From: Rhizobium sp. Q54
GTDB lineage: Bacteria; Pseudomonadota; Alphaproteobacteria; CADEGL01
Assembly: GCA_945860095.1 (NCBI GenBank)
Contig: CAMAPP010000012.1
Location: 1 to 40,384 of the forward strand
Reading direction: 5' to 3'
Length of the DNA stretch: 40,384 nt
Positions 1 to 7,653 of this stretch are shown piece by piece; position 1 is the stretch's first letter; each line of letters opens with the position of its first letter. Under the pieces are notes generated by a model. It was not told where the DNA came from. It saw only the letters and a program-made list of their open reading frames with translations, and did no database searches. The translations under genes were made by a program, and so were the position numbers.

Positions 1-1
1 A

Positions 2-217
2 AAATCGAACCCCAAATCCTTTGTTCGACGAGGCCGCTTCTTCGATGAGGCGGTCGGGGTTGCGCCTTCGCTTCGCGAACGTGGTCTTACCCTGGGTTCT
101 GTGGACACCGAGATAGGCGTCACGCTGGAACCGGAGAAAGATCACATCGTCTTCCTCCGTTGCCTGGTGGAATGCATTTTAGCCCCCGTCCGATTAGCTC
201 CCCGGCCAATTTTCTGA
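2..217 (+). CDS. 3' end of an unrecognised reading frame, cut by the window start
   Basis: The frame is open from the first base to a TGA at 215-217, giving 71 residues without a start codon in the window. The product is mixed in charge, with a stretch reading RFFDEAVGVAPSLRERGL followed by a segment rich in acidic and hydrophobic residues, which looks protein-like. I do not recognise the family. In DNA this GC-rich a 70-codon open frame can occur by chance, so the call rests on the composition and on the lack of any other gene here. It could instead be noncoding flank. Confidence 0.3.
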   Translation, partial: KSNPKSFVRRGRFFDEAVGVAPSLRERGLTLGSVDTEIGVTLEPEKDHIVFLRCLVECILAPVRLAPRPIF

Positions 218-375
218 GACCGGCTTGGGCACCCGGTTGTCATGATCATCCCGGCAGGTTCAAATGCCAGATGAACCCTGGCGTCAAGCGGTCGACTTCA
301 AGGGTTCGGGACGCGGCGGTTCCCGCCACCAGCCCTTCGGCACGACAAGCAGGCATCGATCTGGAAACAAAACCC

Positions 376-443
376 GGGCCAGACGTTACAGCGGGCCAGA
401 CGTTACAGCGGGCCAGACGTTACAGAGGGCCGGACGTTACACC
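376..443 (+). repeat. four tandem copies of a 17-bp unit
   Basis: The unit GGGCCAGACGTTACAGC starts at 376, 393, 410 and 427. The first two copies are identical and the last two carry one and three changes. The array ends 12 bp before the ATG at 456, and its last copy runs into the GGGAG ribosome-binding sequence. No gene other than the downstream DUF4239 frame is evident in 218-455. Iterated 17-bp units could be protein-binding sites or a product of replication slippage. Confidence 0.9.
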
Positions 444-455
444 GGGAGATCGACG

Positions 456-1244
456 ATGTTTTATTGGATATACGATATTTCGAGCGGCACCCTGGCGATC
501 CTGATGGCCCTTTCGTGCATCGGTTACACCTGGCTCGGCCTCGTGCTGCTGAGACCGCGGATACGCAAATGGCTCGGCCCGCAACCCGGGGAAAACGAAT
601 TTGTCGGGCACTTTCTTTCCGCTTACGGCGTTTTCTACGGCCTGATGCTTGGCTTGATCGCCGTCGCCACGTACCAGAACTATAGCGATGCCGAGAAAGC
701 CACGGCAAAGGAGGCGGCGACCCTTGCCGCGATTTACCGGGACGTTTCCAGCTATCCCGAACCCGCCAGGAGCAACCACCAGGGCGATCTCCGAGAATAT
801 GTCCGCTATGTCATCGAGGAAGCATGGGCCGACCAGCAGCGCGGGGTCATTCCCGCGGGCGGCACGGCGCGCGTCACCAAATTCCAGAGCGACCTGTTCG
901 CCTTCCAGCCCAAGACCAAGGTCGAGGAAATCCTGCATGCCGAGACGCTTCGGGTATTCAACGACTTCGTGCAGGCACGGGCGGAGCGCCTGCGAAACGT
1001 GACGACGGGATTGCCAAAAGTGCTCTGGTATGTGGTGATTCTCGGCGGAGCGTTGAATCTTTCCCTGATCTGGATGTTCTCCATCGATCGGCTCTCGGTT
1101 CATCTGGCTCTATCCGGGATTCTTTCGGCCTTCGTCGGCCTGATGCTGTTCTTCATCGCCGCGATGGACAATCCTTTCCGGGGCGCCGTCAGCATTTCAC
1201 CGGAGGCCTTCGAGATCGTGCACGAAAGATTGATGAAGCAATAA
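456..1244 (+). CDS. DUF4239 family membrane protein (bestrophin-like)
   Basis: This 262-residue protein has two N-terminal membrane segments (about residues 10-32 and 53-73), a soluble, mostly helical domain (about 75-187) and two C-terminal segments (about 188-208 and 214-236). That two-plus-two layout, with a GENEFVGHFLSAYGVFYG segment near the second helix, fits the DUF4239 family, often described as bestrophin-like; its function is not established. The frame is open back to 264, but the ATG at 456 follows a GGGAG sequence with good spacing and begins directly with a membrane-protein N terminus. The extra upstream codons would only translate the 17-bp repeats. No operon partner is evident. 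Confidence 0.75.
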   Translation: MFYWIYDISSGTLAILMALSCIGYTWLGLVLLRPRIRKWLGPQPGENEFVGHFLSAYGVFYGLMLGLIAVATYQNYSDAEKATAKEAATLAAIYRDVSSYPEPARSNHQGDLREYVRYVIEEAWADQQRGVIPAGGTARVTKFQSDLFAFQPKTKVEEILHAETLRVFNDFVQARAERLRNVTTGLPKVLWYVVILGGALNLSLIWMFSIDRLSVHLALSGILSAFVGLMLFFIAAMDNPFRGAVSISPEAFEIVHERLMKQ

Positions 1245-1301
1245 ATGTCGATCTCCATCCGAGCTCCGTCCATGATCGCGACGATGCAGCGCTTCCTCGG
1301 C

Positions 1302-1323
1302 CGGGATTCGGTCGGGATTCGGA
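1302..1323 (+). repeat. 11-bp tandem duplication
   Basis: CGGGATTCGGT at 1302-1312 is followed by CGGGATTCGGA at 1313-1323. It lies in the 178-bp gap before the glutathione S-transferase gene, about 100 bp upstream of its start. No other function is visible. Confidence 0.7.
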
Positions 1324-1422
1324 TGGATTGCCGACGCCGTGGAACGATCGCTTCGGGCGCGGAAAGATGGCGGTTTGGCGCCGCGTGAATTTTACTTGGT
1401 CCACACGCGCAAGGGGGAAGAC

Positions 1423-2040
1423 ATGAAATTGCTCGGATCGCCCGGAAGCCCCTATGTGCGCAAGGTGCGCATCGTGCTGGCCGAAAAAGGCGCGGCCTGT
1501 GAATACCAGCGCATCCATCTCGCCGCGCCCGATTCGGGCATCGCGGCCGCCAATCCCTTGGGCAAAATTCCGGCCCTTATTCGCGACGATGGCCACGCGC
1601 TCTACGATTCGGCCGTCATCGTCGAATATCTCGAGGGGTTGTATCCCGCGCCCGTTCTCATTCCGGCGGCGCTCGATGACCGCATCGAGGTCAAGCGCTG
1701 GGAGGCCCTTGCCGACGGCATCATGGACGCAACGGTGGCGATATCCCACGATTACATCCTGTCCGACGTGCCCGATGGCGGCTTGAGCTGGAGCAACGCC
1801 AATCAGCGAAAGAAGATCGATCTTGGCCTTGGGGCCATGTCGCGCGATCTCGGCCAACGATCATTTTGTCACGGCAACTCCCTAAGCCTCGCCGATATTG
1901 CGTGTTTCGTGGCGCTCGGCTATTTGGACCAGGTGCTGCCCAAGATCGATTGGCGGACCCCGCACGAAAATTTGCGCCGCCTGTACGAACGCCTGGCCGC
2001 GCGGCAATCCTTCGCGGCGACGCGGCCCTCCGCCGCCTGA
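1423..2040 (+). CDS. glutathione S-transferase family protein
   Basis: This 205-residue protein has the usual GST size. The N-terminal thioredoxin-like domain contains the cis-proline loop NPLGKIPAL (about 44-52) and the glutathione-binding DS pair (62-63, in YDSAVIVEYL). The C-terminal helical domain carries the SLADIA segment typical of the GST fold core. Members of this family conjugate or reduce with glutathione in the cytoplasm; the substrate cannot be read from sequence. The ATG at 1423 was chosen over the earlier in-frame start at 1339 because a strong AAGGGGGAAG ribosome-binding sequence precedes it and because the protein then starts with the canonical first beta strand. The next gene follows after 24 bp, so they may be cotranscribed. 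Confidence 0.88.
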   Translation: MKLLGSPGSPYVRKVRIVLAEKGAACEYQRIHLAAPDSGIAAANPLGKIPALIRDDGHALYDSAVIVEYLEGLYPAPVLIPAALDDRIEVKRWEALADGIMDATVAISHDYILSDVPDGGLSWSNANQRKKIDLGLGAMSRDLGQRSFCHGNSLSLADIACFVALGYLDQVLPKIDWRTPHENLRRLYERLAARQSFAATRPSAA

Positions 2041-2064
2041 GGGCGCGGAACGGTGGAGGAGCGG

Positions 2065-3036
2065 ATGAGAGTTTTTCGTGCCGCGCGTTTCTTGGTCGCG
2101 CTCGTCCCGTGGATCGCCGCCGCGCATGTGCTCGCCCCGGCCCGGGCCGACGGTGCCGAGCGGCTGAGTTTCGTGGCCCTCGGCGACATGCCGTACAATT
2201 TGCCCGAGGACGATGCACGCTTCGAGTCGCTGATCGACGAGATCAATCGCCGCGCGCCCGCCTTCACCATCCATGTCGGCGATACGCAATCGAGCCGCAC
2301 GCCGTGCGGGCCAGAGATGCTCGAGAAGGCCGAACGTCAAATGGCGCGCTTCGCCCAACCGCTCATCTACACCCCCGGCGACAACGAGTGGACCGATTGC
2401 CACCTCAACCCCCCGCCCCATAACGATCCCGTCGGACAACTGGCCGATATACGTCGCCGGTTCTTCGCCGACGATCAAAGTCTCGGCCGAAAACGCCTCG
2501 TCCTTTTCCGTCAAAGCACGGACGCGCGCTTTTCCGCCTATGTTGAAAACGCGCGCTGGGAAGCGGGCGGCGTCGTATTCGCGACCGTCCATGTCGTGGG
2601 CTCGAACAATAATCTCCAGCGCGATCGTGCGGCCCTGCTTGAATACGACGCGCGAAACGCAGCCAATCTCGCCTGGATCGCCGCCACCTTCGCCCACGCC
2701 AAGACGCGCGACGCCAAGGCCGTGGTGCTGGCCATGCAGGCCGATACGATGTTCGAAAAATTCCCCTTCGAGCGCACGGGTTTCAACGACACCCTCGCGG
2801 CCCTGATCCAGGCGGCGGACAACTGGTCGCGCCCGATCCTCGTCATCCAGGGCGACACCCATCGCTACCGGGTCGATCAGCCGCTTTACGACTGGCCGAG
2901 GAAAATGCGTTTTCCCAATCTGACGCGCCTTGTCGTTCCGGGTGCCGATCTCATCCAGGCCGTGATCGTCGAATTCGTGCCCGACGACGCGGACGCGCCC
3001 TTTGCCTTCCGTCTTCTGGCGCCGAAAACGAACTAG
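2065..3036 (+). CDS. exported calcineurin-like metallophosphoesterase
   Basis: The 323-residue product starts with a signal peptide (about residues 1-29, ending ARADG). Phosphoesterase metal-binding motifs appear in order: GDM with Asp41, GDT with Asp73, GDNEW (105-109, in place of the usual GNHE) and GDTH (263-266, in place of GHTH). It is therefore probably a periplasmic or secreted binuclear metal hydrolase acting on phosphate esters or nucleotides; the substrate is unknown. The ATG at 2065 follows GGAGG with 5-bp spacing, which beats the GTG at 2053. The stop codon overlaps that of the convergent ccmI gene in the palindrome CTAG (3033-3036). Confidence 0.8.
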   Translation: MRVFRAARFLVALVPWIAAAHVLAPARADGAERLSFVALGDMPYNLPEDDARFESLIDEINRRAPAFTIHVGDTQSSRTPCGPEMLEKAERQMARFAQPLIYTPGDNEWTDCHLNPPPHNDPVGQLADIRRRFFADDQSLGRKRLVLFRQSTDARFSAYVENARWEAGGVVFATVHVVGSNNNLQRDRAALLEYDARNAANLAWIAATFAHAKTRDAKAVVLAMQADTMFEKFPFERTGFNDTLAALIQAADNWSRPILVIQGDTHRYRVDQPLYDWPRKMRFPNLTRLVVPGADLIQAVIVEFVPDDADAPFAFRLLAPKTN

Positions 3037-3959
3037 CGCGGGGTCGATTTGGCCTTGGCCGCGGCGATGCGGTTTTCGATTTCGGCGCGTTCGGGCGAAT
3101 CCTCTGGCAGTTTCGCGCGCAGCCGCGCCCAATAATCCTCGGCCGATTTGCCCTCGCCCGCTTCCGCCGCCGCGAAGCCAAGGAAGAACAGCGGCACGGG
3201 ATGTTCGGCGTCGAGGGCGTGGATTCGGCGCATGATTTCGATGAAGGGTGCGGTCAGCTTGGCGTCCTCGGGTGCCGCGGCCAGCAATGCCTCGCCATGG
3301 GCCAGCAGCACGTCCTTGTCTTGGGGCGCGAGCGCGGCCGCGCGGGCGAGCGCCGCCGCGGATTTCTCGGCCTCGCCCAAGACCCGGTAGGCTCGGCCGA
3401 GGCGCAGCCAGCCCGGCAAGTCCTCGGGCGCGGCATCAAGGCGCGCCGCCAGATTCTCGACCATGGCGCGGATCGCTTGCGCCTGCTGTTCGGGCGGCAA
3501 TCGGGCGATTTCCTGGCGCGCGCGTTCGTCCTTGCGCGCGGCGAACGGAAAGTCCGGCATCCCCGGCGTGCCGACCATGAGATAGATCGCGAACGCGCCG
3601 AAGACGACCCAGATGAAGGCGATGACGGCACCGAAGCGCCCGGGGGCGCGCGGCGGTGTTGGCGCCTTGGCAGCCGTTTCCTCCGCGCCCGATTCCCCGG
3701 TGTCCGATTCCCGGGTGTCCGATTCCTCCGCTAGGGCGAGCATGCGCCGGCCGATCTCCGCCTCCTGGGCATCGGCCTCGTGCGCGATCAATGCGCCGCT
3801 CGCGCGGTCGCGGGTGATCTCCGCGAGCCGCGTCTTGCACGGCGCGAGCGCCGCCTTGCGCGATTCATCGCCCGCGCGCGGCGCCGCGCGCAACAAGGGG
3901 CGCGCCACGATGGTCGCCGCGATGGCCGTGAGCCCGGCGAGGATCAGCCAGTGCCACAT
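3033..3959 (-). CDS. ccmI: c-type cytochrome biogenesis protein CcmI
   Basis: CcmI is the apocytochrome-binding subunit of the heme ligation complex (CcmF-CcmH-CcmI) in the inner membrane. The 308-residue protein has an N-terminal membrane helix (about 2-20), a cytoplasmic loop, a second helix (about 110-130) and a C-terminal TPR-like periplasmic domain, the family layout. The loop holds three tandem pentads (ESDTR, ESDTG, ESGAE; residues 79-93) made by 15-bp DNA repeats at about 3691-3726. It is the last gene of the operon, and its start codon at 3959 abuts the ccmH stop codon with no gap. It converges with the phosphoesterase gene. Confidence 0.92.
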   Translation of the reverse strand: MWHWLILAGLTAIAATIVARPLLRAAPRAGDESRKAALAPCKTRLAEITRDRASGALIAHEADAQEAEIGRRMLALAEESDTRESDTGESGAEETAAKAPTPPRAPGRFGAVIAFIWVVFGAFAIYLMVGTPGMPDFPFAARKDERARQEIARLPPEQQAQAIRAMVENLAARLDAAPEDLPGWLRLGRAYRVLGEAEKSAAALARAAALAPQDKDVLLAHGEALLAAAPEDAKLTAPFIEIMRRIHALDAEHPVPLFFLGFAAAEAGEGKSAEDYWARLRAKLPEDSPERAEIENRIAAAKAKSTPR

Positions 3960-4448
3960 CTATTCGCGCCGCAATAGACGATCGAGACGTGCGCGCTCGG
4001 ACCGATCCAGGCGCTCCGCCGGCGCCGCGCCCGCGCGCTTTCGGCGATACAGGAGGCGCACGGCGAGGACACCCGCGATCAGGGCGAGCGCCGGGCCGAA
4101 CCACAACAGATAGGTCGATTTTTCCATCGGCGGCTTCAGGCGCACGAAATTGCCGTAGCGCGCGACGACATGGGCGATGACTTGATCTTTGTTCTCGCCG
4201 GCGCTCACCCGCTCGCGCACGAGGCGTCTCAGATCGCGCGCGAGCGCGGCGTTGGAATCGTCGATCGATTGATTCTGGCAGACAAGGCAACGCAGTTCGC
4301 GGCCGATTTCGCGCGCCCGCGCCTCGAGTGCTGGATCGGCTAGGATCTCGCCCGGCTCCACCGCCGCCGAGAACGACGGGCCAAGCACAATCGCGCAGGC
4401 GAACATGGCCGCGATCAGGGGCGCGATATTTCCGGATGCGCGCGTCAT
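3960..4448 (-). CDS. ccmH: cytochrome c maturation protein CcmH (CycL), thiol reductant
   Basis: This 162-residue protein has a signal anchor (about 8-29), the redox motif LRCLVCQNQ with Cys54 and Cys57, and a C-terminal membrane helix (about 115-133), exactly the CcmH N-domain architecture. It passes reducing equivalents to the heme-binding cysteines of apocytochrome c in the periplasm. The frame is open much further upstream, but the ATG at 4448 overlaps the ccmG stop codon by 4 bp (ATGA) and yields the normal family length. It lacks the fused TPR domain seen in E. coli CcmH; here that part is supplied by CcmI. Confidence 0.95.
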   Translation of the reverse strand: MTRASGNIAPLIAAMFACAIVLGPSFSAAVEPGEILADPALEARAREIGRELRCLVCQNQSIDDSNAALARDLRRLVRERVSAGENKDQVIAHVVARYGNFVRLKPPMEKSTYLLWFGPALALIAGVLAVRLLYRRKRAGAAPAERLDRSERARLDRLLRRE

Positions 4449-4975
4449 CCGCCGAGCTTGGCGATAAGGGGCAGAATCCTGTCCGTCACGTCCTCGGGCC
4501 GCAGGGGGCCGGCGTGGCGAAAGCGGATGCGGCCCTCGGCATCGACGATGAAGCTCTCGGGCACGCCGTACACGCCCCATTCGATCGCCACCCGGCCGTC
4601 CAAATCCTGGCCGATGCGCGCGAAGGGATTGCCCAATTGGCCAAGCCAGCGGCGGACATCGGCGGTCTTGTCCTTGTAATTGATGCCAACGACCGCGACC
4701 CGGCCCTCGCGCGCGAGCTTGGTAAGCTCGGGGTGTTCCACCCCGCACGGCACGCACCACGAAGCGAAGATATTGACCAGAGTCACGCGGCCCTTGAGAT
4801 CGCCGGTTGCGAGGCCGGGCGCGCCTTCAAGCGGCGAGGGTAGGGCGAAATTCGGCACGGGCCTGTCGATCAAAGCCGAAGGCAGGGCTTGCGGGTCGTG
4901 ACCGAGGCGCGAACCGAGCAGCGCCGCCGCGGCCGCGAAGGCGAGGACCGGAACGATATAGAGCACGCGCTTCAT
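4445..4975 (-). CDS. ccmG: thiol:disulfide interchange protein CcmG/DsbE
   Basis: The 176-residue protein has an N-terminal signal anchor (about 4-22) and a thioredoxin fold with the active site WCVPC (73-77; Cys74 and Cys77). CcmG is a periplasmic, membrane-anchored thioredoxin that reduces apocytochrome or CcmH during cytochrome c assembly. The conserved glycine-rich GVPESF loop with cis-proline is present. Its start overlaps the stop of a short frame created by a 74-bp tandem duplication of this gene's own start region. Its stop overlaps the ccmH start. Confidence 0.95.
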   Translation of the reverse strand: MKRVLYIVPVLAFAAAAALLGSRLGHDPQALPSALIDRPVPNFALPSPLEGAPGLATGDLKGRVTLVNIFASWCVPCGVEHPELTKLAREGRVAVVGINYKDKTADVRRWLGQLGNPFARIGQDLDGRVAIEWGVYGVPESFIVDAEGRIRFRHAGPLRPEDVTDRILPLIAKLGG

Positions 4976-5072
4976 GTCGCGACCCTCGCGCCCGGTGCGC
5001 CTGCGGCTGCGAAGGCGAGGACCGGAACGATATGGAGCGCGCGTTTCATATCACGATCCTCGCGTCCGGCGC
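4925..5072 (-). repeat. two tandem copies of a 74-bp unit spanning the ccmG start
   Basis: The segment GCGAAGGCGAGGACCGGAAC occurs at 4935 and again at 5009, exactly 74 bp apart. The similarity, with scattered substitutions, extends through the start codon and the flanking bases on both sides. One copy covers the real ccmG start (codon at 4975); the other covers the end of ccmF and a duplicate start at 5049. The edges of the copies are approximate. Confidence 0.88.
4972..5049 (-). pseudogene. 25-codon micro-ORF, duplicated copy of the ccmG signal-anchor start
   Basis: This frame begins with ATG at 5049, overlapping the ccmF stop as ATGA, and ends with a TGA overlapping the ccmG start as ATGA. 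Its first residues, MKRALHIVPVLAFAAA, closely match the ccmG N terminus MKRVLYIVPVLAFAAA. The duplication period of 74 bp is not a multiple of three, so translation runs out of frame and stops at the real start. The natural reading is a dead duplicate, but because both junctions keep perfect 4-bp overlaps it may pass ribosomes from ccmF to ccmG by translational coupling. Confidence 0.6.
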
Positions 5073-7019
5073 GCCGGCGGTCGCGGGCGTGCGCGCGCGC
5101 CGATCAGCCGCAGCCAAGGCGCCGCCGAAGGCGGCGATGACCGCGCCAAGCCAGATCCACGGCACCAGCGGATTATAATACAGTCGCGCGGCATGGGCGC
5201 CCGTGCCGTCGCCCTCGCCGATCACGATATAGATATCGGCGAGCCAGGTCGTGTGGATTGCCGCCTCGGTGGTCTGCTGGCGTTCGACCGGATAGGTACG
5301 GCGCTCGGGCAAGAGCATCGCGATCTCGCGGCTGCCCCTGCTTACCCGAAAGGTGCCGCGCTCGGCGATGTAATTGGGACCCGGCACTTCGCCCACGCCC
5401 TCGAAGACGACGCGGTAACCGGTGAGATCAACCGCATCGCCCGCGCGCATCATCTGGATTTTCTCCGTCTGCCACGCGCTCGATGCGGTCACGCCCGCGA
5501 CGACGATGGCGGCGCCGAGATGCGCGGTCGCCATCCCCCATCGCCCGAGCGGCAAATGACGCGCGCGGCCGAGCGTTTGGGCGAACGGCGCGGAGAACAG
5601 CTTGATGCGCTCGGCCAAATCGACCGCCACGCCTGCCGCGATCCAAACCGAAAGACCGATGCCGAGCGCGGGCAGAATCCGCGCCCCCCCCTCGATCGCC
5701 AGCACGACGAGCGCGACCGCCCCCGCCAGCGCCGCCGCGAAGCGCAAACGCACGAAGGCCGCGCGCGCATCGGCGCGCTTCCACGCGAGACTCGGCCCCA
5801 CGCCCATGAGCAGGAACAGCGGCAGGGCCAGCGGCACGAAGGTCGCGTCGAAATAGGGCGCGCCCACGGAAATCTTCTCGCCGCCGAGCGCCTCGAGAAA
5901 CAAGGGGTAAAGCGTGCCGAGAAAGACCGTGGCCGCGGCGGTCGCGAGCAAAAGATTGTTCACGACCAGCGCGCCCTCGCGCGAGATGGGCTCGAACGTG
6001 CCGCCCGGCGCCATGCGCGGCGCGCGCCAGGCATAGAGCGCGAGCGAACCGCCGACCGTCGCGGCGATCAATGCCAGGATGAACACGCCGCGCTCGGGGT
6101 CGGATGCGAAGGCGTGCACGGATGTGAGCACGCCCGAGCGCACGAGGAAGGTGCCGATGAGCGAGAGCGAAAACGCGAGGATCGCGAGCAGCACCGTCCA
6201 GCTTTTGAGCGCGCCGCGCCGCTCGCAGACGATGGCCGAATGGACCAGCGCCGTGCCGATGAGCCAAGGCAGGAAGGACGCGTTCTCCACCGGGTCCCAG
6301 AACCAGAATCCGCCCCAGCCAAGCTCGTAATAGGCCCACCAACTGCCGAGCGCGATGCCGATGGTGAGAAAGCTCCACGCGGCGAGCGCCCAAGGCCGCA
6401 CCCAACGCGCCCAGGCGGCGTCCACCCGGCCTTCGAGCAAGGCCGCGACCGCGAAGGCGAAGGTCACCGAGAACCCGACATAGCCGAGATAGAGGAACGG
6501 CGGGTGGAAGGCCAAGCCCGGATCCTGCAACAGCGGATTCAAGCCCTTGCCGTCAAGCGGCGGCGGGAAGACGCGCGCGAAGGGATTGGAGGTGAACAGC
6601 ACAAAGGCGAGGAAACCCGTGCCGATGGCGCCCTGCACGCCGAGCACGCGCGCACGCAAGGATGCGGGCAGATTGCCGCCGAAGGCGGCGACGGCGGCGC
6701 CGAATAGCGCGAGAATCAGCACCCAGAACGCCATGGAGCCTTCGTGATTGCCCCAGGCGCCCGCGACCTTGTACAGCATCGGCTTGCTCGAATGGCTGTT
6801 CGAGGCGACGTTCGCGACCGAAAAATCCGACGTGACGTGCGCGGCGACGAGCGCGCCGAAGGCAAGGCTTGCAAATACCGCCTGGCCGAGCGCCGCCGAA
6901 TCCGCAAGTGCGCCGAGCCGCGCCGAGCGGCGTGCGGGGCCGAAAAGCCCGCCCACGCTCTGCGCCACGGCGAGCGCGAGCGCGAGAATCAGGGCGTAAT
7001 GCCCGGTTTCGACGATCAC
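5046..7019 (-). CDS. ccmF: heme lyase subunit CcmF
   Basis: CcmF is the large inner-membrane protein that receives heme from CcmE and attaches it to apocytochrome c with CcmH and CcmI. The 657-residue product has many membrane spans and the tryptophan-rich WWD domain (about 226-252, including GWGGFWFWDPVENASFLPW). Conserved histidine-bearing loops lie at HSSKPMLYK (76-84) and NHEGSM (91-96). The start is taken as the GTG at 7019, which overlaps the ccmE stop codon as GTGA and gives the family N terminus (VIVETGHYAL). An upstream ATG at 7043 would add eight atypical residues. Confidence 0.95.
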   Translation of the reverse strand: MIVETGHYALILALALAVAQSVGGLFGPARRSARLGALADSAALGQAVFASLAFGALVAAHVTSDFSVANVASNSHSSKPMLYKVAGAWGNHEGSMAFWVLILALFGAAVAAFGGNLPASLRARVLGVQGAIGTGFLAFVLFTSNPFARVFPPPLDGKGLNPLLQDPGLAFHPPFLYLGYVGFSVTFAFAVAALLEGRVDAAWARWVRPWALAAWSFLTIGIALGSWWAYYELGWGGFWFWDPVENASFLPWLIGTALVHSAIVCERRGALKSWTVLLAILAFSLSLIGTFLVRSGVLTSVHAFASDPERGVFILALIAATVGGSLALYAWRAPRMAPGGTFEPISREGALVVNNLLLATAAATVFLGTLYPLFLEALGGEKISVGAPYFDATFVPLALPLFLLMGVGPSLAWKRADARAAFVRLRFAAALAGAVALVVLAIEGGARILPALGIGLSVWIAAGVAVDLAERIKLFSAPFAQTLGRARHLPLGRWGMATAHLGAAIVVAGVTASSAWQTEKIQMMRAGDAVDLTGYRVVFEGVGEVPGPNYIAERGTFRVSRGSREIAMLLPERRTYPVERQQTTEAAIHTTWLADIYIVIGEGDGTGAHAARLYYNPLVPWIWLGAVIAAFGGALAAADRRARTPATAGAPDARIVI

Positions 7020-7465
7020 GGCGCGGGCTCCGCGCCGCGCCATTGGCCCGCGCGTTTGAGCGCCTCGGCGACCTCGGGCGGCATGTAGGTTTCGTCATGC
7101 TTGGCAAGCACGCGATCGGCAACGAAAACGCCGTCCATTCCGAGCACGCCTTCGACCACCACGCCTTGGCCCTCGCGGAACAGGTCCGGCAGAATGCCCG
7201 AATAGCTCACGCCGACGCGCGCGACGCCGTCGGTCACGAAGAAGGCGGCGCCCGGGGCATCGGCCGAGCGGAGGACGGAGCCTTCCTCGACGAGTCCGCC
7301 CAGGCGCACGCGCTGGTTGATCCGCGAATTCTCGGCGGCGAGTTCGGTGGGGGTGACGAAAAAGACGATATTGCGCTCGAGCGCACGCAACATGAGCGCG
7401 GCGGCGCAAGCGAGCATGACGAGGGCGACAAGCGCGAGCGTGAGGCGGCGGCGTTTGGGTGTCAC
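7016..7465 (-). CDS. ccmE: periplasmic heme chaperone CcmE
   Basis: This 149-residue protein has an N-terminal membrane anchor (about 8-27) and a beta-barrel domain. The heme-binding motif HDETY carries His123, the residue that binds heme covalently, and Tyr127. CcmE takes heme from CcmCD and carries it to CcmF. The GTG start at 7465 overlaps the ccmD stop codon as GTGA. The size and motif are typical. Confidence 0.95.
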   Translation of the reverse strand: MTPKRRRLTLALVALVMLACAAALMLRALERNIVFFVTPTELAAENSRINQRVRLGGLVEEGSVLRSADAPGAAFFVTDGVARVGVSYSGILPDLFREGQGVVVEGVLGMDGVFVADRVLAKHDETYMPPEVAEALKRAGQWRGAEPAP

Positions 7466-7653
7466 GCGCCGGCTTCCTTTTTCGTGCCGGCTGGTTTCGT
7501 GCTGGCCGGCATTCGTTCCTCGAGGCCGGCGAGAGCGCGCCGCGCGCGCCGCCGCGCGGCGAGGGCGGCAAACAACAGGCCGACGAGAAGAACGCCCGCC
7601 GCCAGATAGGACCCGGTCACATAGGCCAAGTGTCCTTCGACGAGAGCGCTCAT
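7462..7653 (-). CDS. ccmD: heme exporter subunit CcmD
   Basis: This small 63-residue protein has one membrane helix (about 17-33) followed by a basic segment, the standard CcmD form. It releases holo-CcmE from the CcmABC complex. The ATG at 7653 overlaps the ccmC stop as ATGA, and the stop overlaps the ccmE start. Its identity rests on size, topology and position between ccmC and ccmE, since the family is poorly conserved in sequence. Confidence 0.9.
   Translation of the reverse strand: MSALVEGHLAYVTGSYLAAGVLLVGLLFAALAARRRARRALAGLEERMPASTKPAGTKKEAGA

Noticed and set aside
376-443. The 17-bp repeats as a CRISPR array
   Set aside because: The units are directly adjacent without spacers and far shorter than CRISPR repeats, and no cas gene is present.
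264-455. An N-terminal extension of the DUF4239 protein from the ATG at 264
   Set aside because: It would translate the 17-bp repeats into Arg/Gly-rich sequence, and the ATG at 456 has the ribosome-binding site and a membrane-protein start.
4445-4448. The 4-bp gene overlaps in the ccm operon as something unusual
   Set aside because: ATGA and GTGA overlaps are common in bacterial operons; they were only used to choose starts.
4974-6707. A 577-codon frame on the + strand opposite ccmF
   Set aside because: The product is an Arg/Glu/His-rich low-complexity shadow typical of antisense frames in GC-rich genes, with no ribosome-binding site or recognisable domain.
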